DNA from: Todiramphus chloris collaris
Lineage: Eukaryota > Chordata > Aves > Coraciiformes > Alcedinidae
Length of the DNA stretch: 64,000 nt
Reading direction: 5' to 3'
Assembly (NCBI GenBank): GCA_025345505.1
Contig: JANVCC010000125.1
Span: 2,742,894-2,806,893 of the forward strand
The position numbers and the translations under genes are program-made. Each line of letters opens with the position of its first letter. The first letter of the stretch is position 1. Under the pieces are notes generated by a model that ran no database searches, was not told where the DNA came from, and saw only the letters and a program-made list of their open reading frames with translations. Positions 1 through 12,300 of the stretch are shown piece after piece.

Positions 1-150
1 TCGAGCTACCACAACCTGATTACAGACAGTGATCCATAAACTGGTAGTTCTGAGTAATATTAATCACTTTCATGGACATTTGAGTTTAGATATATGGCTA
101 AGCAATTAATTCAGCACTAATAAATTTGGAGAGTTTGTAAGTGTTAAGTT

Positions 151-612
151 AGAACCATAGAATCATTCAGGTTGGAAAAGACCCTTGGGACCATCAAGGC
201 CAACCATTAACCCTACTCTACAAGTTCACCCCTAAACCACATCCCCCAACACAGCATCTAAACGACCCTTAAACACATCCAGGGATGGGGACTCAATCAC
301 CTCCCTGGGCAGCCTGTTCCAGTGTCTGAATACTCTTTATGTGGAAAATGTTTCCCTAATGTCACAGAATCACAGAATGTTAGGGGTTGGAAGGGGTCTC
401 TGAGGATCATCGAGTCCAACCCCCCAGGCTAAACCTCCCCTGTTGCATCCTGAATCCCTTCCCTCTTGTTCTATCGCTAATTACCTGTGAGACGAGCCCA
501 GCACCAGCCTCTCTGTAATGTTCTTTCAGGTAGGTGTAGAGAGTGGTGAGGTCTCCTCTCAGCCTCCTCTTCCTCAAACTAAACAGTCCCAGCTCCCTCA
601 ATTGCTCTTCAA
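151..612 (-). mobile_element. CR1 LINE 3' fragment, minus strand, interrupted by a nested CR1 tail
   Basis: Reading the minus strand gives the C-terminal end of CR1 ORF2 ([18 protein letters not shown], encoded about 545-601) followed by the 3' UTR, ending at the typical AGAATCATTCAGGTTGGAA (complement) tail near 151-175. The CR1 text breaks at about 361 and resumes at about 426. Confidence 0.9.
361..425 (-). mobile_element. Nested short CR1 3' tail inside the 151-612 CR1
   Basis: A second CR1 3' end (TCACAGAATCACAGAATGTT, then GGGGTTGGAAGGGG) of about 65 bp interrupts the older copy exactly where it reads CCCTAATGTC. The older sequence continues with GGCTAAACCTCCCC. It is severely 5'-truncated, as CR1 usually is. 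Confidence 0.75.
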
Positions 613-625
613 GTTGTGGAACTGC

Positions 626-3600
626 TATGGCAAACAGCTACTTGTTCTAGTAATATTCCTTGCTTTCTGTATTCTATGAGTATTTTTGTATTCTGTGAGT
701 ATTTCTGTATTCTATGAGTATTTCTCTGCCTCACAGAGAGAGACTGAGAGCCAGGATTGCTTCTTGCTTTTCAATGAGATGATCTTCACATTGAGGATTT
801 ATTTTGTAAACACAGAATAGGCCTGGATCCAGTTTAAAGCAGGATTATGGATTAAGGATTCTGGTATTAATTATACTTAATAATAATTGGGCATCTTTGG
901 AAAATATTTAGAGTCTGAACATCTGCTGCTACATAAGAGCAGAAAGCAGAGTTGAAAAACTGGCTAGGAAAAAATCCAGATGAGCTAGCCCCTAACTAAT
1001 TCCTGGGAGATGAGAAACAGATTGGACAAACTGCCAGTGCTAGAGGTTTCACAGTCTTCCCAGGCATTCAACCACTGTCCTCTCCTCTGTCAAACAGGCT
1101 TCTGTCACCTCTAACTCTTCTGTTTCAGTTTAAACTTGCTACACCTGACCCACCCCCAGGAGACATGGAGAGCAGTTTGCATTCTCCCTTTCCACAGCTG
1201 CCCACAGTCATATAAGATTCTCTGTGGAACTCTGGGCATGAGAACCTGCTTTCCTTATAAAAAGAGAAATGAGAATGAAGATGTTGGCTTCAGTAGATTG
1301 ACTGTCCAGCATGTTACACAGATATGCAGAGTGGCAGCATGTTACTCTTTGGTAAATGGTGTAAGTGTAATATTAAAAGCACAGGTATGGTGTATCTTCA
1401 ACACAGACTACTATCCTCACCCCAGATGGTATTTCTCAATGGTATCTGGACACTGGAATCATTTTCATGCAGAGGCTAAAATTGTGTGAAGAATAAAATT
1501 AATAAAAGAGCAACATTATCTGTCCGTGGTGGTGAAAAAATGAACAGATGTATTGTGATTTTGAAAGTTAACAAAGAAGAACTCACTTCGTACTGACAAC
1601 ATCATTGTAAGTCAACATGCTGGGGTAATGGACAGTGTATTTCATCTAGGAGAGCAGAAGGACTTCTTAGAAAGAGAGCTAATGAACGATGTCTTCTGCA
1701 TGACAGATGATCTCACATATGGAATCCATTTGGCCACGGGCAGAACCATCCACTGGGCTGATTACAATGATCCTCATCTCCAAGGCTCTGTGCAACTCCA
1801 GCCACTCTGCCAGGACAGATGGGTTTACACCTAGTACTTAAATGTTCATTACCTCCCTCTGGCAGATTAAAGAAAAAAGAAGAGCAAATTGTGGAGACAC
1901 AAGACTCTAAAACACAGAGCAGCTGACAACAGAGGAGATGCTTAGGTTGGTTTGGTACATCTGTTGTATGAACATACTGAGTAGCAGTGGGAGAAAAAGG
2001 AATCCCTTCATAATTTCACTGTCCAAAGATGCAGATCCCCAGCACAGGAGGCCACTGTGTCAGCATAAAGCTCTGGAGCTGCGTGAAGAAGAACAAGAGC
2101 ACAAACACTCAGAAAGTGCCATCTTAAGGGACCAGTCATGGAATGTAAAACAAATTACATTGTGAAATTTCATCAGGAAAGATCCTGGGTAATATCTGGG
2201 CATGTGCACTGAGGAGTCAACTTCCCCCTGTGCTAGGTGAAAGCAGCGGTCATGAGTAAGGAGTTGTATGGCTGAGCCACAGCTTTTCTAGGAATTAAAT
2301 TCTAGAAATTCTGTCTTTTCTAGAAATTAAAATCCTGCATCTCTTTCAGAGTATATGGGAACTGCTGCAGTTCCTTCTGGTACCCTGTTGAGCCTCCTTG
2401 CAGTACTTAAAGGTGCTGCTTGGGGAACAACAGTGGACACCAGAAAGGCTGAGAAAGGTTTTAGGGTTGTGCCTGGAGCTGCACTGCACTGTATATATGA
2501 TTAGGTCACCATATATACAATTAGGGCACCAAACCCAGTGGAGATGGGCATCCCTGTGTTTCCAAATATAAACCTCTTAACCCTATTGCTCATCTAACTC
2601 CACTTTTCTTTCCCAGCCCAGCTGCAGGATAGAGTATGTGGTCCATGCTCTAGGAGAGAGAGGCTCAGTCCTGGCTCTTCAGGCCCCCTGCCATTGAAGA
2701 ATTTGCAGGTCAGAGAGAAGTGGAGCACTGAAAATCATCACCTTCACTGAGTGGCATTTTGGTGAGTGTGAAAGGAAGGAGTGGGACTCAGCCTGGCAAC
2801 CTGCAACTTGGTGCCAACTGATGAGCGTGTAAGATAAGTGTGTAAGTATGGGTAAGTATATCCTCAGCTTTCATTGGTCTTGTTCCTGCCTCACTTATCC
2901 TGCACCTTGTTTTTCTCGGTGACGTTGTGTTTATCTTTGTGCTTTTTGTGCAGCTAATACTTGGGGGTTTTCCTCGTTTCAGTGGTTATCACCACTGACA
3001 TTAGAGTTGTAGAGCAAGAAACTCCAGTGAGTGCTGACTGATCAGGATTAGGTGGCACCTATAAGTGACTGGCAGACAAGGCTCAGACCAAATACATTTG
3101 CTCAACAATTCACCCTGCACACAAACGCTGCCTTTGCCTCCACTGAACTTCTAATGAACTGCAAATGGCAAACAAAGTCACCAGCAGCTCATCACTTGCT
3201 TAAAGTGCTGAGGATAAAGAAAGGTGGCAAGGATTTGCTTAAAAAACACAGGAAGAGGCAGAAAAAGTGTTCCATTAAAACAAATTAAGGGCAAGGAAAG
3301 AGTGGTATTTTCTAGGGTACTAAAGGGCTTTGATGAACAGCAGCTCCCAAAGGATGGTATCAATTATCTATTTCTAGTCTGGGCAAACTGGTTGCTGTGT
3401 CAGCATCAATGGACCAACAGTTTTTCTGATGTCATCCTAATCCACATTCCTGCTTTCTTTCTCCAGACCATTCTTTCCTTTCTCTCACCAGCATAAAGTT
3501 TTATTTACACTGTTTTTCTTCCTCATCTTTAACACTTCCCTCTTTTCTGACCCTCCTCTCCCATAACCTCTGTGTACTCTCACTCCTTGCAACCATCACC

Positions 3601-5399
3601 TTCCTGTCCTTCTCTTTTTGTTGTGTTGTCCCTGGAATCCTTCCTCTATCATGGACAAGATCACAGATACCCAAGAGCATTTGCCAGCAGCACTTCAGGG
3701 AGATCTGACATTAGTTAAAAAGGGAGAGAGCAGCAGAGTGAAATTTAAGGTCTATGCTACACAGTCATCAAATCCAACGGCCACATCTGGCTCTATCTCT
3801 GGTATCTTTTCCCCCTCCACCTTCTCAGAGGTCTTATCCTCTTTGTTTGGAAGTTTTACTCTTACAGGCTACTCACTGCTGATACTCTCATCTTGTATCA
3901 GAAAGAAAAACACCAAACTTTTTCTCTACTTGCTGCCTTTAACCCCATCCTACTTCCTCTTTCTACTCCTTCTTTTGAACAGTTCTTCATTTGATACTCC
4001 TATCCTCACCATGGTACTGCTTATCTGTAACTGCCCAGCTTCCCTCCATTGCCCTTCTTCTATTGTTTCAATTTCTTTCCTATGCTTCTTTCTCTACAAC
4101 CTCCCCACTTGGTTCTCAATGAATTTCTTAATCTGGATAGGAATTGGGCACCCCGCTGGCTTTTAGGCTCACACTTTTCAGGGATACAAAAAGCAGGACA
4201 CTCAAAATCTGTTTTTAGTTTTTCTGACTATGTACAGAATAGATGTTCAGTTCACTATTTCCTCATATTGATTTCCTCAGCAGCTATTCACAGGGTTTAT
4301 TCTGTGAATTGATTCAACATTAGGGCTGTATTATTTCCACCTAGTTGGAGAAGTAATGTGATGCTTTTTCCATTCCCTGCATATTCAAGGGCATGAAAGA
4401 TCAGGCATGAATATCTGTCTGCAAATGAAACTCTTATTCATTCATTCTGAATGTGATATGTGCTCCCTATCAATGCTTTTACCTGAAAAGAACTTTATAA
4501 TTTGCAGAGTTATGGACTTAGACATGAAATATAAACACTATCTTTTCCACTCTTACATCTAACATTGAATAAAATTGGAAATATTCCCAAGTTTTTCAAA
4601 CTGTTCCTTCTTTCTCTGTCCAGACAATAAATCCAAAACAGAGCTGAGAGTTTCATGATTTCTAGCCCACAGACACTTCCCCCCATTTATGTAAAAGAAT
4701 TAGTAGAAATGGAGGAAATTCTGTGGCTTTCTTCCCTAGCCAGGTAGATATGAGCTACTGTTTGAACCTGTTTTAATCTTATTTACCTCATCATAACCTT
4801 AAATATATTCCTGGCATATGGACTGTTTACCAAGGAGACAACTGGGAAGCCCATTTCGGGTTGGATAGCTTGAGAAAACAAAAATCTAAACCAAAGCTTG
4901 TGTTTAGTCCTTATGGCTCCTTAGCCTGAATGCATTTACCAGAAACATATCTGTGGAAACCTCGCCCGCAGGCAGTTTCCAAATGCTCTTTGGGTTGCCT
5001 CAAGCTGCTATGCCACTGGTGTAGTCGGGCAGCAGGTGTGGAGGACAGTTCAGCTTCAAGCTCTGGTGCTTTCCTCTAAGTGTCTCTTTACTTAGGTACT
5101 CATATGGTCCTTCTAAGTTGAATATACCATAATCTTGAATAGTATCTTCCTGCCAGTAAAACAAGATGTTCTTTTTAACCTCATTCCATTAATGTGGAAG
5201 TTAAAGGGCTGCTAAGTGACTAAGATACCATATACCTCACAGAACAGGGCCATCAATTAAAACAGTGCAGAAAAAGATTGTGGAGATTCTTAAGTGGAAA
5301 GAACTCCAGAGAGGACAGTAATTATCATAATTAATTATGGTAGTCATTAACTACTTGCTTCTTTTATAAGTACAAGTACATATCAATTATGGGTGAGTC
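626..5399. other. Non-coding stretch, no gene recognised
   Basis: No protein or RNA gene that I can support. It contains the 19-bp triplicate at 665-723, an imperfect 20-21-bp duplication (ATATATGATTAGGTCACC type) at about 2492-2531, and a strongly pyrimidine-rich plus strand at about 3430-4130 that produces hydrophobic spurious open frames. Confidence 0.6.
665..723. repeat. 19-bp tandem repeat, three copies
   Basis: Three near-identical units of the form TCTGTATTCTATGAGTATT with a 19-bp period; the middle copy reads TTTTGTATTCTGTGAGTAT. Confidence 0.85.
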
Positions 5400-6302
5400 C
5401 TAGTCATGATGTTCTGACATGTGTCCATCAGTTAACTCTCCCAACTACTAAATGCTCTGCAGTGAAGACACTCCTGCTCATCGCGGAAGGGAGCAGCTCT
5501 GGTGCCATCAGGATCAACATCTGGGAGCTCTGTGCACAGGGGGGTCTCCTGAACTGTGGGATGGGTCCAGCAGTTTGTGCCACAGTGATGAAGTTATGAT
5601 AAGAAGTCCAAGAGTAGTCAAGAGAGACTTCAGGGCCTTGAGACAATTGTTTAAGGGTTCAGTGCACATGTTTTCTTATGTCATTCCAGTTGCAGGGAAT
5701 GCTGAGGGAAGAAACAGGAAGACCCAGCTGGTCCATATCTGTCTCTGTGGCTGGTGTCACTGGCAGAATTTTGTGGGATTTTTTTTTTATCATGAGTTGG
5801 TCTACACAACACCAGGAGGAGCTGGAAGCCATTGTGCAGCTGGAAAACTGTCATGCAATTGAAATTATGGAAACATGGTGGGAGGACTCACACAACCAGA
5901 GTGCCACAATGGATGGCTATAAGCTCTTCAGAAGGCATAAACAGACAAGGAAGGAGGGGCAGTAGGACAGCCCTGTATGTTAGGGAGGGTTTTGACTGTC
6001 TAGATCCTGACCATGGTGATTAAAGGGGTAAGTGTTTATGGATAAGAATGAGAGGAGAGGACAACAAGGCAGATAGCATGGTGGGAGTCTCTTATAGACT
6101 GCCCAACCCGGAGAAAGAGGCAGATGAAATGGGAACAGGCTGCCCATGGAAGTGGTGGAGTGACCATCCCTGGAGATATCTAAAAGACATGTAGATGTGG
6201 TGCTGAGGGATGTGGTTTAGTGGTGGACTTGGCAGTGTTAGGTTTACAGTTGGACTCAATGACCTTAAGGGTCTTTTCCAACCCAAATGATTCTATGATT
6301 AA
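5400..6302 (+). mobile_element. CR1 LINE fossil: partial ORF1 esterase + partial ORF2 endonuclease + 3' tail
   Basis: At about 5590-5815 the translation matches the GDSL-type esterase end of avian CR1 ORF1 (VVKRDFRALRQLFKGS, IPVAGNAEGRNRKTQ, GWCHWQNF, VYTTPG). At about 5815 it jumps to the start of ORF2: EELEAIVQLEN, then the endonuclease motif METWWEDSHNQSATMDGYKL and ALYVREGFDCLD. At about 6128 it jumps again, from GAGGCAGATGAAATG into the 3' end (AGGCTGCCCATGGAAGTGG ... AATGATTCTATGATT). Most of ORF2, including the reverse transcriptase, is missing. Frames are broken, so it cannot be active. Confidence 0.85.
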
Positions 6303-9300
6303 CTCCTAGAGTGCATCATAATCTGGGGATTTAGATCCTGGCTACATGACTTTATTTTAATAAGAGTTTTGTCAAACCTTGAGATTGAGGGAAACCCCAC
6401 AAAATATCATCCTTTAGAGTAGAATAAAATAGCGTCCCGGTCCGAGAGGCACTGAGCACACACAACTCCTCACGAAAACCATAAACGCTGCAGTTTCTCA
6501 GCTTCATGTAACACATTGGCCAAGGCAGCCGAGAAGATCAGTGGACAACTGGTAATGGAGCTGACAATAGTTGGTCTGGCTCCATCTCGCAATACAACTG
6601 GAGAACAGCTGTGTGCTTGGTAGCAAACCATGATACAGTGGCCAGATGTTTGTTCGCTCTCTTCTAGGATATGTTTGAACTGTCTGAGCTCCCTCTGCCG
6701 CTTTGTCAGGGCAAATAAAAGACACGGTGTCTGCACCGACATGGGGAAATGAGGAACTCAAAGCCAGGAGCAGCTGCCATGTGGCACAGATGTGCATTTG
6801 ATTGAAGAAAACTCAGCTCAAAAGGTCTAGGCTGGATGTGAGCCAATATCAATTCCAGCAAGGAGCAGTATGGCCCATCCCGCAGTTGCAGAGTGAAAGT
6901 GATGCTCTCGTTGGTGTCTCTGCAAGTGCTGCAGTGGCCAAGGCTCCTGGCACCGAGCAAACCCCTCAGACACAGCTGCCCTGAGATGAGGTATCTTCAG
7001 CATCCCACTGTTTCCAGGGCAACCAGAGCTGGAATTCAGCTCTGATGAAAGTTCACCAAATCTGAGCTCCTTCAGACATAATATTTTTCGCTGGCTGAAC
7101 TGGCACCATTGAAAGTTGTTTCTGAACAGTGGCTGTAGTGTGCAGCCCTGCTAAGCATCAGCAAGGGCACAATAGGCAGATGTTACACATTTCTGGAAGA
7201 GGCAGCTCCTTTGCCTTCAGTGCTGTTCTTGTTCCATGGGAACACAGACAGCACTGTCCTGTTGGATGCATGGCCGTTTGGTGGCATGGCTTGTTTCTGA
7301 GGGGGTTTAGTAATGGAGAGATCAGCAGAGGGTGGAAACAAGCTCTGGTATCTTTTTTTCCATGACAAGGTCATATCAATCTGCTATATATAATAGATCC
7401 CAAAGCATTTATCTCCCTTCTGGGTTTTTTTTAGCTTTCAGTGTTGCAACTGTGTATGTTCCTGTTACCATACCAAGATTTCTCAGGTTTTAAGTAAATT
7501 CCAGAGCTCTGTGGTTTGTAATTATGTCACCCAAGGGTTTCTGCTGTAGAATTGTAATTTCCTATTTCTCATCTCTTTGAATGACAATTTACTCTTTTAT
7601 TCTATGAAAGCAGAAACAGGCATTCTTAATCCACATGTCCTAGACTGTTCATTATTTGATTTATCGCATCTTATCTTTCCCAGATAAATGGCTCCAATCT
7701 TTCTTTTAGTTTTGTTAATAGCTGTAAGAATGCTGCTTGTCCCTGAACTCCCCAGTCCTGTTATTTATTTCTGAAACAGTAACAAACACTGAAGACAGTC
7801 TTCTGATGACAGCAATCACATACATTGTGTAACTGAATTACATAACCCTTCATCCATCCTTTATATAGCCTCATGTACGTTTGCTTTTTGGATGCAGCCA
7901 CACAGTAGATGCAGTTCTTAACTGACCTTTCCCCAGTAACAGCCAAGGACTTTTTCTCAGTTAGTGCTTGTAGTAATTTACCGTGGAACAAAGACACCAT
8001 GAACTGTGATAGTGCACTGGTATAACTTCCAGCTGTGCACACGTATGCTGCAGCAAGTCTTTCTACAGAGAGAAGTTAACCCAAAATCTCTGGAAAAACC
8101 TCCCATGTAGATAAGTCCTCATTTGGGGCCACATTCCAGTCTCAAGAGTCAGTCTGGGAAGAATCATGGACATGTGTAAAAGGAAAAATAAATGTATGAG
8201 CCATGAAGGTTGCCATGGGTAGTGGAACAGGGAGTACACAAGGCTGGTATGACAGGGTAGCTAAATAAAGTGCAAGTGACACAGTCAAAGACCTTGAAAC
8301 ATATAGTACAAAATAAAATATTTCCCCAAAAGACAGATCACTCAATTAAAAAGGAAAAAAAACCCCATTTCTAGGCAGAATAAGCTGTAAATCTCTGTAA
8401 GAATAGAGACAGCAATGCTCTTCTCAAGTTATGTTGAAGGGTAATAAATCTGCAGGTAATTCTCAGAGCGACTGTTCAGCACAATGACAGACAAAGGTCT
8501 GCAGGGCTCTGCAGTGTGTCCTGCAGCTTCTCCTGCTTCTAGCACGGAGATGGAGCTTGGAGAACTATACACCAAGTCAGGATACTGGGATTGCTTTGGG
8601 GTACTGCATGCTAGAGGCTGCTGCCTCAGCAGATGGGACCTACGTACTGAAGACATGGGTGCTAATAAATGTATGTGGCCTGACAGTCCCAACAGACTGC
8701 TTAGGAGAAAGTTTATGAATGGAAGGTTTCAGCTGAAGCACCTCTGGTGAAGCCCAACAGAGCTTTGACCCTCACTGTAGCTGCTTTCATAGTACGTTGA
8801 ATGATCTGATGTCATTTAAATGGCTGGAGAGTTGCAGCTGGAGGGGAATCGGTCAATCTCCTGCAGACACGGGGGTGTGATTTCCTTGGGAGCTGCTCAG
8901 GACTGAATTTTTCTCAGTGATTTTGCTAAACGTGCCCCAGACTGATGGAATTTTGTCTGTTAGCACTCTCCTTTGTGCTGCCTTCAGACTGACAGCAGGC
9001 CAGTCCTTTTTTCCTGCTGTAGTTATGAGCCTGTGTGGAAATTATTCTTCTAGGAAGGTGCGAAAGGCAGGGCTGCTCCCTTACACTGCTGTAAGCCAGC
9101 GTGGTCCCTGTGACTGGGGACACTCCTGCCTACCACTTGTGAGTGCAGAGGCCATGCCAAAGAGGAAGGAAAGGAACTGGTGAGCCTGGAGGGCTTCTTT
9201 ACACGATGTCTATTGCCTTGACTATTGGGAACCTTTGAATACGACAGCATTTCCTTTAGCAGCTGCAGTAATCCTGTCCCAGCCCTTATCTCCAACACAA

Positions 9301-12300
9301 TCTGGTCCTAAAATAGCCTGTTCCTCTGCACAGAAGTAGGAGATCTCATTTTCAAAGCATTTCCTCTGCTGGTAGTCTCCCAGCTTTTACTCACAGTGCT
9401 GGTATCCAGCACTGCTGTGGCGAACGGGCAGCAACGCCCATGCAGAGGGAGGAAGGGAAGGGACTTGAGGAGAGGAAAAATTCGCCCTCCGCCGCAGTGC
9501 GGGAAGAGGCTTCGTGCCCCACACAGAAGGCAAGAAGCCTGGTGCTGCCTGGAGAAGGATGGCAGGTGGGGGCAGGTGGTCTGGTGGGTAGCTTGGCACA
9601 TCCCCTACATGGAGCTTCTGCACATCAGGAGCCAGTTCATAACCAGAAGTACCAAGTCCTGCATCCTCCACGGCCTGGCTGAAAACCACGTGAGAGTTAT
9701 TGCAGGGTGTTGTTCACGGTGGGCTGAAAGAAATAGGTAGGAGACTTGATAGTCTCCTCAGCTGCAGTGGAAAGAATAGTCAGCCATATCTAGAGGAAGA
9801 AAATTTCCCAGCTCTTGTTCTGTTCCAGTGTCTTTTCAGGATCTCTAGCTCAAATCCTCACTTTGTCATCTTACTCAGACCTTTTGGTCCAGAGTCATTC
9901 GCTCGTCCAGCCCATTTCCCTCACTTCCTATTTTCAGTCTATTTCACTATAAACTCTAAGCAATTTAAAGCTATTACAGACAGTGGTTGCCACCTCTCAA
10001 AAGTGTAAAACTTTATATATACAGATGTAGGCTCTCATACGTATGACCACAGAGTTTCTGATTTCTGCTCTGAATTTCAGGAGCAAATTCCCTAGCACTG
10101 CACAAGACTCCTGTAGATGCACCCCAAACGGGATTTATCTCAAGCCTCTAAAGAGCACACACACAAATTAATATTCATTACTAAATTAATATTCATGCTT
10201 TTCCTCTGTGGTGATTTATCTTCATAGAACTGGCTTTGGCACTGTCTGTTTCCTTCATTCTTGGATCTGTCCCTTGCTCTCCTCCTGATTAATGTGTTGA
10301 TATGAGGCTTCAGGTAAACTTTCACTTATCAGTCTTTTAAACTAATTGTTTCTTCATGGTTAATTAGCTCTGTCTTCATTATGAAAATCCTGTAGTACTT
10401 CCTGCTGTTGGGACATTACTGCTGGCTAAGTATTGTCTCTACACCACAACACCAAAGAATGTGCCATCTTCCCTCTGACTCTGAACGTCCATGGCCAGCA
10501 GGAGCTCACCCTCTTCTCTCCCATCCACCTGCACTGCGCGTGCCAGAGAGTAATGGATTATTCCCCAGGTGGAAGGCAATGGGAAACGGGGAACTTGCCT
10601 TTCTCTTGCTCCATCTGCTAGAAAGATCATTTAAAATATTTTAATAAAACCAATCTACTTCTCCAGTGTTTTTTTGGTAGCAGAAATTCACTCTGTAGTA
10701 AAATGCATCTTTAAAATGGATGTAAGGTTTTGCCAGGCTCTTTAAGTGCAATCCAACTGTCAGAAAACAATCTTCTGCCTTTTCTTTAAACAAAAATACT
10801 CCACTATCTCTTTTCTTCCTCCAGAGTCCCTCTCTGGGCAATATCTGGAAAGTCTAATTTCTAGTCTTGAACATAACCTGGCAAAATCCTTCCTTGGCAG
10901 GGTACTAGAGCTGCACCATCAACCAAAGCCAGATCTTTGCTCATCCCATGGATACTGCTGCCTGGGCAAGGCTGCTACAGTCACCCAGTACCCTTTGCTG
11001 TGCCTGTCTCCCTGTAAAACCCAAAAGCTGCCTCAGCAGCGAGGTAGCAGCTGCTGAAGGTACAGGAGGGGGATGAGGAATTGCTTCGGAAGCAGTGGGA
11101 CTTTTGCATCACACCAGAGCCATCTGCACACTAGGGGAAATCCCAGCAGGGGTGAGGAGGTGACTTCCTTCCTGGCAAAATATCCTGCTCCAGCACATGT
11201 GGGTGAGAGGTGGACATGTCTGGCACTTGTGTGTGTCCCTCTGACCTCATCTGCATTTTGGCTTGGCTCACAAGGCCTCCCCACAACCTCCAAAGGGGAC
11301 ATTTCCCTTTGGGTTTCCTTCTCTATTGTACCTAAGAAGATGAGAGTTTCATAGCAAGGACTTCACTGCAGACCTATACAGCAGGAAAATGTTGGTATTG
11401 GTACAAAAATAGAGTGACGCAAAAAGAATATACCTCAGATTCCTAGAACTTCCCTGCATTAGAGGCAGACATGGGCTTGAATTGAATTTTCCAGAAGAGA
11501 AGTGATTAGTGCAGAAATCATGGAAAACAACTGGGGTGTGAAGCACTCAAGAGCTCCTGATTGAAGGGAATACCCAGCAACCCTGGCTCTTAAAATGTAA
11601 ATAGGAAACAGTCACAAAATCTTATCTGTATTTTGCAGCTAACAAAACCACTAGTCTCTCCTGGGAGCCAAGGCTTTGCTCTAATTTACTGCATTTTCTT
11701 AGGTTTTCCTTAGCTGTGACTAATTTGTACTGTCAGGTGTGCCTTTTTTTGAAGTTAAAAAGAATATCTGAAGTGCTACAACCTCTAGCCAGAAGATTTA
11801 AATTAGCAAGTACCCACTGAAACCACATCTCAAAGCCCATCACGTGAGGGGACGGCACTCGGGTAGCTCTCCTGCTCTGCTGAGTGATAGGTACAAGCAA
11901 TCTCCCCTCCCACGGCAGCCTGCAGGTAGCTCTTCCTGGATGAGTGCTGTTTGTTGGGCTTGCCCCTTGCAGGGTTTGGGTTGTGAGCAAACAGCACTTT
12001 GATAGCAAACACAAAACCTTTCAAAGCCAGACCTCAGCAAGCACTTTGATCAGTGGCCTTCCCCTCCCCAAATGCCAGAGTAAATTGTATATGCAGTTTG
12101 GAAAACACACTGAATAACACTCAGCTTGTTTGTTGTGCTTTTTTTTTTTTTTTTCTATATCCTAAAATAGGTCTAGGTACATACAATTTCATATATTCAA
12201 TTATACTTTTATTATAACATATAACTTCAAAGACTTCACCCACCTGCTTCCTATGTCTGTGTTCATCTCATGTATTAAACTTGGGCCTGCTGAACACACC

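Noticed and set aside
3618..4166. 182-codon hydrophobic plus-strand frame
   Set aside because: Leu/Ser/Phe-rich sequence explained by the pyrimidine-rich tract; no domain or codon pattern.
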